Below are positions 16,230-25,211 of a stretch of 39,414 bases of DNA, piece after piece (within the stretch, counting starts at the first letter, position 1; the number at the start of each line of letters is the position of its first letter). The notes beneath the pieces are model-generated. The model had not been told where the DNA came from, did no database searches, and saw nothing but the letters and a program-made list of their open reading frames with translations. Source of the DNA: Tychonema sp. LEGE 06208. GTDB lineage: Bacteria > Cyanobacteriota > Cyanobacteriia > Cyanobacteriales > Microcoleaceae. The position numbers and the translations under genes were made by a program. The DNA lies in contig NZ_JADEWT010000057.1 in NCBI RefSeq assembly GCF_015207505.1, positions 1 through 39,414 on the forward strand, written 5' to 3'.

Positions 16230-18077
16230 ATGAGGAAATACAGCAATATGAAGGTCATTATACTAACCGCTGGATATGGAAGGCGAATGCGCCCACTGAC
16301 CAATAACACTCATAAAACTTTGTTAAAAATCAGTGGTAAGACTATTATTCAAAGAATTATTGATGCGCTGATAGCATTTAATCTCAAAGAGATTACAATT
16401 GTCACTGGCTATCGCGAAGCGGAAATAAAAGCACACTTAACTAAAAGTTATCCTTCTCTGGATATTAACTATATCTACAATGAGCGTTACAGAGAAACCA
16501 ACAATATTTATTCAATGGCCCTAGCTCTCCAAAATATGACGATCGATAGGGACATCTTACTGATCGAGTCGGATTTAATTTTTGATCCTGCTATTATTGC
16601 CCGTTTACTCAATTCTCAGCATGAAAATGCAGCACTTGTAGACCGTTACAGAAGTGGGATGGATGGTACTGTGGTGACAGTGGATCCTGAACGGCACGCG
16701 ATCGTTAGCGTCATCCCGCCCCACCTACAGGGAATTGATTTCGACTTCAAAGATAAATATAAGACATTAAATATCTATAAATTTTCGCAAGATTTTTGTA
16801 ATAATACGTTCAAAAAAATACTGACATACTATGCTCAGGTTATTGATGATAATTGCTATTATGAGTTAATTTTAGGAATAATTATATATATGCAAAAGGG
16901 TCAAGTCTTCGCTGAAATCTTAGAGGAAGGTGAAAAATGGGCAGAGATTGACGATCCTAACGATTTGAAAATAGCCAAATTTATTTTCGATAAGTCTTCC
17001 CAACAAAAAATTTTGGATAGCTCCTATGGTGGCTACTGGAATTACGATGTTTTGGATTACTGTTTTATCCGTAATATGTATTTCCCAAGCAGTGCCATTT
17101 TGTCGGAACTAAAGAATAACCTGACGAGCCTGATCCACAATTATGGTTCTACTCAAACCATATTAAATCAAAAACTAGCCACCTATCTGTTATGCGAGGA
17201 AGACAAAGTTATCGTTCTCAATGGCGTGTCGCAAATTTATCCCATCTTGGAACAATATTTGGCGGGCAAACAAGCGCTCTTACCTTGCCCGTCATTTGCT
17301 GAGTATCCAAAAATTTTTCCCAAGGCAACTACTTATTTGGATCGAGTTGGTATAGAAGTTTCAGATATCCTTGAAAAAGTTAAGGAATGTGAGGTTGTTG
17401 TAATTGTTAATCCGAATAACCCCACGGGATCAGTCCTGCCAACTCAGTGGGTCTATGATTTTGCTGCTGCACGTCCTGAGACTCTGGTGGTGCTAGATGA
17501 GTCGTTTATTGATTTTTCGGAACATGGCAGCATTTTACCTATGCTTGAAGAAGCCCCACTATCTAACATAATTCTGCTTGCCAGCTTAAGCAAGACGTTA
17601 GGAGTGCCAGGGTTGCGGTTGGGGTATGTATACTCTTCAAACTCAGCGTTCAACACTTATGTACAAAGTAGAATCCCCATCTGGAATATTAATTCTTTGG
17701 CCGAATATTTTCTGGAAATTATACTGAAACACAGGGATGCAGTGCAAGCATCTTTTCGTAAAACAATTAGCGATCGCGATCAATTTGCGCTTCAGCTTCA
17801 GACTATCCCTATAGTTGAAACCGTCTATCCCAGTGGAGGTAACTTTTTACTCGTTTCCTTGCGATGTAGTTCGGTTTTAAGAGATCTGCTAACTCAGCGT
17901 TTGCTGTCAAAATATGCTATATATGTCAAAGATGTATCAAATCGGTTTAATGATGAAAAATCTTACCTGAGATTGGCAGTTAGAGATGGAGCAGACAATC
18001 AGAATTTCCTTCAGTGCTTCAGAGACGTAGCAGCAGAACTCAACCTGTCCGCCTCAGAGGAAACAAAACTTCCATGA
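16230..18077 (+). CDS. LicC/PntC-like nucleotidyltransferase fused to HisC/CobD-like PLP enzyme
   Basis: A 615-residue two-domain protein. Residues 7-250 are a nucleotidyltransferase: ILTAGYGRRMRPLT (11-24) with a lysine at 29, LIESDLIFD (111-119) with the metal-binding acidic residue, and WAEIDDPNDL (237-246). These resemble the phosphocholine and 2-aminoethylphosphonate cytidylyltransferases (LicC, PntC). Residues about 265-605 are a fold type I PLP enzyme near HisC and CobD: VNPNNPTG (393-400), LDESF (422-426), and the cofactor lysine at 455 in SLSKTLGVPGLRLGY. The pairing suggests one protein makes an amino-alcohol (or amino-phosphonate) phosphate and activates it as a CDP ester; this is inference. 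A start at 16251 (MKVIIL) is also possible. Confidence 0.85.
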   Translation: MRKYSNMKVIILTAGYGRRMRPLTNNTHKTLLKISGKTIIQRIIDALIAFNLKEITIVTGYREAEIKAHLTKSYPSLDINYIYNERYRETNNIYSMALALQNMTIDRDILLIESDLIFDPAIIARLLNSQHENAALVDRYRSGMDGTVVTVDPERHAIVSVIPPHLQGIDFDFKDKYKTLNIYKFSQDFCNNTFKKILTYYAQVIDDNCYYELILGIIIYMQKGQVFAEILEEGEKWAEIDDPNDLKIAKFIFDKSSQQKILDSSYGGYWNYDVLDYCFIRNMYFPSSAILSELKNNLTSLIHNYGSTQTILNQKLATYLLCEEDKVIVLNGVSQIYPILEQYLAGKQALLPCPSFAEYPKIFPKATTYLDRVGIEVSDILEKVKECEVVVIVNPNNPTGSVLPTQWVYDFAAARPETLVVLDESFIDFSEHGSILPMLEEAPLSNIILLASLSKTLGVPGLRLGYVYSSNSAFNTYVQSRIPIWNINSLAEYFLEIILKHRDAVQASFRKTISDRDQFALQLQTIPIVETVYPSGGNFLLVSLRCSSVLRDLLTQRLLSKYAIYVKDVSNRFNDEKSYLRLAVRDGADNQNFLQCFRDVAAELNLSASEETKLP

Positions 18078-18155
18078 AATACCACTAAGAGTGGTAGGGG
18101 TTAGTAAAGAAAAGAAAGTGAACAAAACTGATAGAGGGGGTACAGGAGGCACGTC

Positions 18156-18851
18156 ATGCAGAACAACTGGCAGAAAATCTGGAATAAAAGGCAGCTAGAA
18201 ACCACCCTAAAGTCAACTCTGCAACAGTTGATTGCAGTTGATGGCTTTGATGGAAGCTGGGGAGGAATTGACGAAACTGCTTGGATGGAATATGTCGAAA
18301 GCCTAACTGCCAAGCTGCAAATCAGTGCCAAAGATTCTATATTTGAAGTAGGTTGCGGTGCAGGTGCTTTTCTTTATCCCTTCTACCAAAAAGGAAACAG
18401 AGTAGCGGGTATTGACTATTCAGAAAATTTAGCAAAAATTGCCCTAAATATTATGCCTAGAGCAGATATCATTGTTGGTGAAGCTATTAATATACCCGAA
18501 AAGCCCACCTTCGATTTTGTTGTAGCTAATGGGGTTTTTTTCTACTTTAAAGATTGTGAATATGCAGCAGAGGTTCTGTCTCTTATGTTACAGATTGCTA
18601 ATAAAGGAGTCGGAATTTTTGACTTACCTGATTGGTCCAAAAAGGAGGAAGCTATCAGTATGAGAAAAGCCAAATTAGGGGACGCTGAATATGAAGAGAA
18701 GTATAGGGACCTAGAACACTTGTACTATAAGAAGGAGTGGTTTGAACAAGTGCTAGCGAATAAACCTGTTAAGGTTGTGATAGAAGATCAATCTATCAAA
18801 AATTATGGCAATAGTCGATATAGATTTAACGTTTTTATTCATAAATTATGA
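18156..18851 (+). CDS. Class I SAM-dependent methyltransferase
   Basis: A 231-residue methyltransferase. The SAM-binding loop is IFEVGCGAGAFLYPF (about 63-77), followed by the acidic end of strand 2 in VAGIDYSENLAKIA and by FVVANGVFFYF after strand 4. The C-terminal half has KKEWFEQVL and ends in a beta hairpin typical of small-molecule methyltransferases. AGGAGG lies just ahead of the ATG. Its stop overlaps the next gene's start by ATGA, so the two are translated together. Sitting between a CDP-ester synthase and a CDP-alcohol transferase, it may methylate the amino group of the activated alcohol, as in phosphocholine synthesis; this is inference only. Confidence 0.85.
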   Translation: MQNNWQKIWNKRQLETTLKSTLQQLIAVDGFDGSWGGIDETAWMEYVESLTAKLQISAKDSIFEVGCGAGAFLYPFYQKGNRVAGIDYSENLAKIALNIMPRADIIVGEAINIPEKPTFDFVVANGVFFYFKDCEYAAEVLSLMLQIANKGVGIFDLPDWSKKEEAISMRKAKLGDAEYEEKYRDLEHLYYKKEWFEQVLANKPVKVVIEDQSIKNYGNSRYRFNVFIHKL

Positions 18852-20017
18852 AAAAGCTAAACAGTAATCAAATTATTAATTATCCGTCATTTTTTGTCAG
18901 CAAACCCATACGGGTAGACTTTATTGCCTATCACGATCTACAAGCTGTGGCGGGGATGTCTGTGTTTGAAGAAATGAGTCAGCATTTTGACTGTCGCTGG
19001 CAAATAGGACCCAGCCAAAAACCAACTGGTGCAGAGGCAGCTATATTACTCGACCATACACAGCATCACCCGGAAATCTGCAAATCACCTGATGGTTATC
19101 AGTATTTATTTTATATGTCCCATGACCTGGGAGACTTAGATGTGTATGAAGTGGAGAAGCAACGCCTTCGACATTTTAATATTATTTTTGTTCCAAGCTC
19201 TTTACACCTAAAAAATGCTCAGAAGTCATTAAGTCCTAGTTATGCCCAACCATCCTTGGGCACTAAAAGAGTGATTTTAGAAGTTGGTTGGCCGAAGTAT
19301 GACCGCATGGAAATTCCAGAAAAGTATGACAGCCTTCGGGAGCAGCTCGAAAATTTTTCTTACCCGCATACTGTTATATATGCTCCTACCTGGGCATATA
19401 CTTGGGAGTGGAAAGAGATACTGCCTCGCTTATGTAAACTTCAGTGTAATGTGATTGTTAAAAATCACATTTATGTCAATCCCGGTCAAGCTTATCCTCC
19501 AGGTCACGAAAAAACCTATGAGGAAGGCTTACGTTCAGTAAAGGAAATGGAGGAGTATCTATTGAGCCACAGCAATCCAAATTTTGTTGTAGCTCCCCGC
19601 GAACTAAATATTTGCAGTCTTTTCCCTTTTGCGGAACTTTTGATTTCCGATCAATCTTCAGTGAATCTTGAGTTCCTACCTTTTGGAATTTCTATTGAAA
19701 CGGGACGATTTAACCCCAATCCCAACCAGCTCCAACCTCAGTCTAGCCTGGTGTCTGATGTCATATTTATACCCCTTGAGAACTTGAACCCGGTATTGGA
19801 ATCCTCAGAATCTTTTAGAGAGTTTATTGCTCAGCATTCAGGCACGAAAAGCCATAATTTTGTCAACAGAGGTCAAACTCAATCCGGTCAACTGACCGCT
19901 CAATTAATTGACAAATATATCTCTTTCTGGCAAGTGTTAACTAACCCAATCCAAAGTGCATCAGTATTTTCAGAGATGATGGAACGTTGGCGCGAGGGAC
20001 TTCTAACTGAGAGTTAA
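18848..20017 (+). CDS. CDP-glycerol glycerophosphotransferase-like (TagF/TagB) enzyme
   Basis: A 389-residue protein. The C-terminal half looks like the TagB/TagF family: VILEVGWPKYDRM, VIYAPTWAYTWEWKEILPRL, the histidine of VIVKNHIYVNPG, and the closing motif AELLISDQSSVNLEFLPFG, which corresponds to the family's 'D-V-L-I-T-D-Y-S-S' donor-site signature with Gln in place of Tyr. Such enzymes move alcohol phosphates (glycerol or ribitol phosphate) from CDP carriers on to glycans or lipid acceptors. Here the donor is probably the product of the upstream nucleotidyltransferase fusion. The start overlaps the methyltransferase stop. The N-terminal half is less conserved and has no membrane segment. 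Confidence 0.75.
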   Translation: MKKLNSNQIINYPSFFVSKPIRVDFIAYHDLQAVAGMSVFEEMSQHFDCRWQIGPSQKPTGAEAAILLDHTQHHPEICKSPDGYQYLFYMSHDLGDLDVYEVEKQRLRHFNIIFVPSSLHLKNAQKSLSPSYAQPSLGTKRVILEVGWPKYDRMEIPEKYDSLREQLENFSYPHTVIYAPTWAYTWEWKEILPRLCKLQCNVIVKNHIYVNPGQAYPPGHEKTYEEGLRSVKEMEEYLLSHSNPNFVVAPRELNICSLFPFAELLISDQSSVNLEFLPFGISIETGRFNPNPNQLQPQSSLVSDVIFIPLENLNPVLESSESFREFIAQHSGTKSHNFVNRGQTQSGQLTAQLIDKYISFWQVLTNPIQSASVFSEMMERWREGLLTES

Positions 20018-20095
20018 TTACTGCTAAAGAAAGCAGTGCGTTTAAACACAAGCTAATTCTACAAACACACAACTAATGAGAAGGGGTAACTAAAG

Positions 20096-22636
20096 ATGAC
20101 AATAACTAACTCTATTTCTAGTAAAACTCTAGAGAGAATTAATAAATTAATTGATGAATTGCCAGAAATTTATCAACCGATATACCTTCAAGGCGAGTTG
20201 ATTAGAGAAGGGGTGAGACAGAATGATTGGGAACGTTTGGAAGTCATAAAAAAATTAATCAAACCCGGACAGACGGTGTTAGATATCGGTTCTAATGTAG
20301 GTTTTTTTACTATAGAACTAGCTAAAATATTTCCTGATAATGTTTTTGTTAGTGTAGAGAAACAAGTTAGTTATGCAAAGCTTCAAAAAGAATTATTGCA
20401 AGTAGAGAAGTTAACTAATGTTATTTTAATCAATTCAGAAGTTACTGTAGAGTGGCTGAACGCAGCATCGCAAGCTTGTACTTACTTTGATGTAACTCTA
20501 TTACTGTCTGTTCTGCATCATATGAAGGATGCCAGTGAGTTTTTGCAAGAACTCAGCAAGATATCAAAATCTTTGATTATTGAACTGCCTAATCCCAATG
20601 AATCAAAAGTTTGCGGTAAGGAGATATTGAGAGAACAGTTGACGGTTGAAAAATTGAAGTTGTATAAGCCTATTTTTGAAAAATTGGATTATGAATCAAC
20701 AACTCATTGCGATGCCGATCTGAAAAGAGAATTTTACTATGCAGATTCGCCTAATTATCATAGAGAAAGTTGCTTCCCCTATATTGGGTATCCTGTGCAG
20801 CCTCGAAACTATCGTCTTCAAAACCTCAATGGAAAAAATGTACTTTATAAAGAAGATCTGAACGAAACAATCAACTTAATACCAGGTGTACTGCTTTACG
20901 ATCTTCATCAAATTGGAAGTATTTTATATCCAAATTTCAAAATAATTAGTTCTCAAATCGAGAAAGAGTTTAAGTTTTTAGATGATATTAGTAATTCTGA
21001 AGAGGCAAAAATTGCTGATATCCGACCTTGGAATATTCTGTTTACCAGCGAAGGATTGAAGTTTATTGACTGCAAATATACCAGCGATCTCGACTATGAT
21101 TTGATCTACGATCGAGAACGAGACTTGAAAATTATTTCTAACTATCTGGAGGCTATACTACCGTCCGGCGAGCTAGCAAAAATAGTTATTGATGCTGTAT
21201 TTTTCCAACTTTATCGGACTGGAATTGCGAGAGTATGGAATTCTTTACTTGAAGTTTGGGCAAAAAACGGTTTTGCTAAACATTTCATTTTGATTGATAG
21301 AGGTGGTACAGCTCCTAAAATTCCTGGCATTCAGTATTATTTTGTACCCCCTTACGACTACAATCGGACGGAACTAGATCGGGCAATTCTTCAGGAAGTT
21401 TGCGATGAAGTCGAGGCAGACATCTTTATTTCTAGCTACTATACAACCCCTGTCTCAACGCCTTCTGTGTTTATTGCTTATGACATGATTCCAGAAGTTT
21501 TAGACGTGAATTTAGATGTTCCCATGTGGAGGGAAAAACACTATGCTATCGACCACGCCACTGCCTATATTTCTATTTCAGAGAACACGGCCTGCGATTT
21601 GGCAAAGTTTTTCCCAGGAATTCCTAGAGAATGTATAACTGTAGCTCATTGCGGAGTAGAAGCTGTTTTTTCGCCAGCGAGTCCAGCAGAAGTTAATAGT
21701 TTTAAAATAAAGTACGGTATTTCAAAACCTTATTTTATTTGTGTTGGATGTCGTCCAGGACATAAAAATCCTATTTTATTCTTCCGGGCTTTTGCTCAAC
21801 TTGCCACTAAACATGGATTTGAAATTGTTTGTACTGGGAGGGGAGTTGTATTAGAAGAAGAAATGAGGAACTATACTGCCGGAACAGTTGTACACAACCT
21901 GCAACTGAGTGATGAAGAGTTGAGCTTATCCTATTCCGGTGCTGTTGCGCTGGTTTATCCATCTCAATATGAAGGATTTGGCTTGCCTGTACTGGAGGCT
22001 CTCTCCTGCGGTTGTCCTGTCATTACTTGTCCTAACGCCTCAATTCCTGAAGTAGCTGGAGAAGCTGCTTTATATGTGAACGATGATGATGTTGAGGGTT
22101 TAGCAGATGCACTTTGTGAGGTACAAAAACCGAAGGTACGCAATTCATTGATTGCTGCTGGGTTTGAACAAGCTAAAAAGTTTTCTTGGTCAAAAATGGC
22201 TAAAACAGTCAGTTCAGCTCTGATTGAAGCGACTTTAGTGAGTTTAAATTTGAAAGAAATTAACTTAATAATTTTCCCGGATTGGACGCAGCCCGAAGAT
22301 TCTATTTTTTTAGAATTAGAACGAGTAGTAAGGGCGATCGCAACTCATCCCAACAAAAGTCAAATAACTCTCTTAGTAGAAACGAGCAAGATTTCTGAGG
22401 AAGATGCCAATCTGGCTTTATCAAGTGTGGCGATGAATCTTTTAATGCAGGAAGATTTAGATGTTTCCGACGGTCCCGAACTTGCACTCATTGGACTGTT
22501 AAGCGAAATTCAGCGCTCGGCTTTGATACCTCGACTTCACGGTAGAATTGTGTTGGATAATGAGAATAGAGAGGCGATCGCCCAGGCCCAAGCGGAGAAC
22601 ATAACGTTACTTGAATTAGACAGTTTAAAAATATAA
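20096..22636 (+). CDS. Fusion: SAM methyltransferase, WbdD-like kinase motif, GT4 glycosyltransferase, C-terminal extra domain
   Basis: An 846-residue multidomain protein. Residues 50-165: SAM methyltransferase with VLDIGSNVGFFTIELAK and LLLSVLHHMKD. Residues about 235-345: a region with IADIRPWNILF (306-316) and FIDCKY (323-328), which looks like a kinase catalytic loop (D...N) and metal-binding Asp, as in WbdD, the methyltransferase-kinase that caps O-antigen chains; no full N-lobe is evident. Residues about 365-710: GT4 glycosyltransferase with FIAYDMIPEV, a GCRPGHKNP segment and the donor-site SQYEGFGLPVLEALSCGCPV. Residues 720-846: an added domain beginning INLIIFPDWTQPEDS that I recall from other cyanobacterial glycosyltransferases. 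Start ATG 20096 follows AAGGGG. Confidence 0.82.
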   Translation: MTITNSISSKTLERINKLIDELPEIYQPIYLQGELIREGVRQNDWERLEVIKKLIKPGQTVLDIGSNVGFFTIELAKIFPDNVFVSVEKQVSYAKLQKELLQVEKLTNVILINSEVTVEWLNAASQACTYFDVTLLLSVLHHMKDASEFLQELSKISKSLIIELPNPNESKVCGKEILREQLTVEKLKLYKPIFEKLDYESTTHCDADLKREFYYADSPNYHRESCFPYIGYPVQPRNYRLQNLNGKNVLYKEDLNETINLIPGVLLYDLHQIGSILYPNFKIISSQIEKEFKFLDDISNSEEAKIADIRPWNILFTSEGLKFIDCKYTSDLDYDLIYDRERDLKIISNYLEAILPSGELAKIVIDAVFFQLYRTGIARVWNSLLEVWAKNGFAKHFILIDRGGTAPKIPGIQYYFVPPYDYNRTELDRAILQEVCDEVEADIFISSYYTTPVSTPSVFIAYDMIPEVLDVNLDVPMWREKHYAIDHATAYISISENTACDLAKFFPGIPRECITVAHCGVEAVFSPASPAEVNSFKIKYGISKPYFICVGCRPGHKNPILFFRAFAQLATKHGFEIVCTGRGVVLEEEMRNYTAGTVVHNLQLSDEELSLSYSGAVALVYPSQYEGFGLPVLEALSCGCPVITCPNASIPEVAGEAALYVNDDDVEGLADALCEVQKPKVRNSLIAAGFEQAKKFSWSKMAKTVSSALIEATLVSLNLKEINLIIFPDWTQPEDSIFLELERVVRAIATHPNKSQITLLVETSKISEEDANLALSSVAMNLLMQEDLDVSDGPELALIGLLSEIQRSALIPRLHGRIVLDNENREAIAQAQAENITLLELDSLKI

Positions 22637-22768
22637 AATTCAATCCTCTGTTTCCCTTAGTGCTTGTTTCTACAACATCTAAATTTCCTCATCTGTTACT
22701 TGTGACACCGCAGATAACTCTGGTTCTAATTCCTCGAACGTTGGTAAATTACTTTGCAGATGTTAAGG

Positions 22769-22797
22769 AATTTGTGCAACAACCTGTTGCACAAATT
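22769..22797. terminator. Perfect 13-bp hairpin between converging genes
   Basis: AATTTGTGCAACA (22769-22781) and TGTTGCACAAATT (22785-22797) are exact reverse complements with a 3-base loop. It lies between the ends of the glycosyltransferase fusion and the converging GT41 gene, whose stop begins 4 bases further on. The symmetry would serve both directions. T-runs are weak, so it may act as a hairpin barrier only. Confidence 0.7.
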
Positions 22798-22800
22798 GTA

Positions 22801-25035
22801 TCAATGATTTTTCTCCACATATATCTGCCACATCTGCTCGTAAGCTTTTTCAAGCTCTCGCGTAAATTGCTTGCCATTCCACAAGGGAGCTGTTTGTCTA
22901 GACTGTCGCAGTTTCCACGATATTTGCTGTCGCAAAACAGCGTCTTTTCCTAAACGGATTCCCCATTCGACATATTCTTCGTCTGTCCAAGCTATACCTT
23001 CGGAAATACCCGCATTCATCATCATCGTGTAGCTGTTACGAGCTGCAAACTGCTCTCCCACTCGCGTTACCATCGGCACGCCCATCCACAGCGTTTCCAT
23101 TGTTGTTGTGGCTCCGTTATAGGGATAAGTATCTAGCACCACATCTGCTATTCCCAAATTCGCTCGGTGTTCTCCCTCCGTGCCTGTCAATTGTAAAAAT
23201 CTCAATCTATCCGGTGCCACTCCCTCCGATTCTGCAACTTCTAAAAAAAACCTTTTGAGAGATTCTTGCTCTGCCAAACCTTTAACTAAAAAATAACTAT
23301 TGGGAACTTCTTTAATAATTCGCAGTTGCAGTCGCGCCGTATGGGGATTATACTTATATCCTCTCTGAGCGCTCAAATAGATAACAGCATCACTGCCAAT
23401 ATCCAATTTGTCGCGTCGCAAGGTAGGTATGCCTAGCTCAAAACCATCAACTGCTATGTAAGTCTGAGGCAAACGCCAGATTTTTTCCTGATAATAATCT
23501 TGAGCTGCTTCAGGTAATACGTAAGGGTCGGCAATATAGTAATCGATATTTGGAAGGCAAGAAGCGTCCCACCCTAACCAAGTCACCTGCACGGGGGCTG
23601 GTTTAACCGCCAAAATTTCACAAGAATTGCTTATAGTAATGCTGTCGAGATCGACTAAAATATCAATTTCATCTTCGTAAATTTTTTCAGCAGTTTCGCA
23701 ACTATCTATGCCTAACTTATAGGCTTTATCAACTTTGCTGACGTACCAATCTTCTAAGTTATCGTGGCTCATTTTAGAACCAAACAGATAAGCACTGACT
23801 TCAAATCGATCTCTATCTCGGTACTCAAATACCCACCGCGCCAACCAACCAACAGAATGGTTTCGCAGGCAATGAGACAAGTATCCAATTTTCAAACGCT
23901 TATTAGGAGTATTGATTTTAATAGATGCCGATTTTGGCTGCCGATATTTCTCTATTAAATCCTTTCTATAATTTTCAATATTTAATGCAACGAGCTGACT
24001 TACTTGACGCCTAAGTTGGATATTTTCCTGAGCCCTATCTTGAACATAGGGGAAAAAGAATACAGAAATATATAAACGAACAGTAGCAAACGGAGGTATT
24101 GATGTTGGTTGTTCTGCTAGTATAGACGTTAAGAGGAGCTTCAGGGTTTCTAACGCCAAACAAACTTCCTCCCAGCGACCGCCCTCTCCCATCAAAGCAC
24201 GTACTATCGAGAAATTAGCATAAATTTTATTGGCTAATCCTTCCGTGAGTGAATAGTACAACTTAGCAGTTTCTATTGCTTTAGAATGTTCGCCACAATC
24301 TTGATAAAACGAAGACAAAGTACCCAGTAGTTCAGGGTCTTTAGGCGACAGGCGCAAGGCTAGTTCGGTGAAGCGTGCTGCTAACTCGGCTTGCTTTGCA
24401 CAGTGGCAAATATCATAAACAAATGGAACTAAAATCCTCTGAAAATATTCGGTATCTTTGACATGGTTTATACAGGCTTCTGTCAAGTCAAATGATGAAG
24501 CATAAAGAGGAGCTCTGTCGAGGACGTTCTTCAAAACTTGCATTAATAGCTCAAAGTCCACATCCTCTGCTGATTCTGATTTGAGCAACTCAATGACGCC
24601 TAACTCTATCAATTCCTCCCCACTATAAGTTTCCAGCATGGTGGATAACCCTATGGAATGCAACAAGTTATTGATATCTTTAGGATTAATTTCTCTGATG
24701 TGTTGCCGAATTGCCCATGCTACCTTATATTCACCCAAATCGCGCTGCCTGTCAGCCTCTGTTTGCAGAACTTCTATTAGTTCATGAGTCCAAGACTCTA
24801 TTTCTTCAGCTTCTCCCTCCGCCATTCCCAGCAGCCAAGTAGTCTGAGCTTCCGCCTCTTGTCCCTGCAATAGCAACATTAATCCTAGCTGCCAGTAATG
24901 TGACTTGACACTTGGTTCGCATTCAATTGCCTGTTCGTAGAGGTTGGCAGCCTGGATATAATTTCCTTGAAGCAGAAATTGATAAGTTTTTTCCTGCCAA
25001 TCTGATTCTAAAGCCGATAAATTACTGGAAAACAT
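22801..25035 (-). CDS. TPR-containing SPINDLY/OGT-like glycosyltransferase (GT41)
   Basis: A 744-residue protein. The N-terminal ~370 residues are TPR-like helices (YQFLLQGNYIQAANLYEQAI at 14-33 and later repeats). The C-terminal half is the GT41 catalytic region: IGYLSHCLRNHSVGWL, PAPVQVTWLGWDAS, then NIDYYIADPYVLP, and DTYPYNGATTTMETLWMGVP with QFAARNSYTMM. GT41 enzymes add a sugar, usually GlcNAc or fucose, to Ser/Thr of proteins. It lies directly downstream of pilA on the same strand, as I recall for ogtA of Nostoc punctiforme, which is needed for motility and hormogonia. A pilin or pilus protein is the natural candidate substrate (inference). Confidence 0.85.
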   Translation of the reverse strand: MFSSNLSALESDWQEKTYQFLLQGNYIQAANLYEQAIECEPSVKSHYWQLGLMLLLQGQEAEAQTTWLLGMAEGEAEEIESWTHELIEVLQTEADRQRDLGEYKVAWAIRQHIREINPKDINNLLHSIGLSTMLETYSGEELIELGVIELLKSESAEDVDFELLMQVLKNVLDRAPLYASSFDLTEACINHVKDTEYFQRILVPFVYDICHCAKQAELAARFTELALRLSPKDPELLGTLSSFYQDCGEHSKAIETAKLYYSLTEGLANKIYANFSIVRALMGEGGRWEEVCLALETLKLLLTSILAEQPTSIPPFATVRLYISVFFFPYVQDRAQENIQLRRQVSQLVALNIENYRKDLIEKYRQPKSASIKINTPNKRLKIGYLSHCLRNHSVGWLARWVFEYRDRDRFEVSAYLFGSKMSHDNLEDWYVSKVDKAYKLGIDSCETAEKIYEDEIDILVDLDSITISNSCEILAVKPAPVQVTWLGWDASCLPNIDYYIADPYVLPEAAQDYYQEKIWRLPQTYIAVDGFELGIPTLRRDKLDIGSDAVIYLSAQRGYKYNPHTARLQLRIIKEVPNSYFLVKGLAEQESLKRFFLEVAESEGVAPDRLRFLQLTGTEGEHRANLGIADVVLDTYPYNGATTTMETLWMGVPMVTRVGEQFAARNSYTMMMNAGISEGIAWTDEEYVEWGIRLGKDAVLRQQISWKLRQSRQTAPLWNGKQFTRELEKAYEQMWQIYVEKNH

Positions 25036-25145
25036 ACCTTTAGCCGCTCAAAAATAGTATTTAAATATTAGACCTCTTCCCAAAGACTTATTAAGGGCAG
25101 GAAATATGCCACCCCAAAAATAATTAGGAAAGATATTTACTATAC

Positions 25146-25175
25146 AAAAGCAGGTAGTCCCTACAGGTCTACCCG
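25146..25175 (-). terminator. Intrinsic terminator after pilA
   Basis: On the - strand CGGGTAG pairs with CTACCTG (25175-25151, one G-T pair) around an 11-base loop, followed by CTTTTG. It lies about 40 bases past the pilA stop and before the GT41 gene. A partial terminator here would give abundant pilin mRNA with a little read-through to the glycosyltransferase. Confidence 0.65.
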
Positions 25176-25211
25176 CTATCCTGAACCCGAAATTATGGTT
25201 AAGTTCGGAAA

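Noticed and set aside
16230..22636. Phosphonate biosynthesis cluster
   Set aside because: PntC-like NTase and an aminotransferase-like domain fit, but no PEP mutase or phosphonopyruvate decarboxylase is present in the window.
22660..22953. 97-codon ORF on the + strand
   Set aside because: It runs antisense into the GT41 gene, whose family assignment is clear, and begins without a ribosome site.
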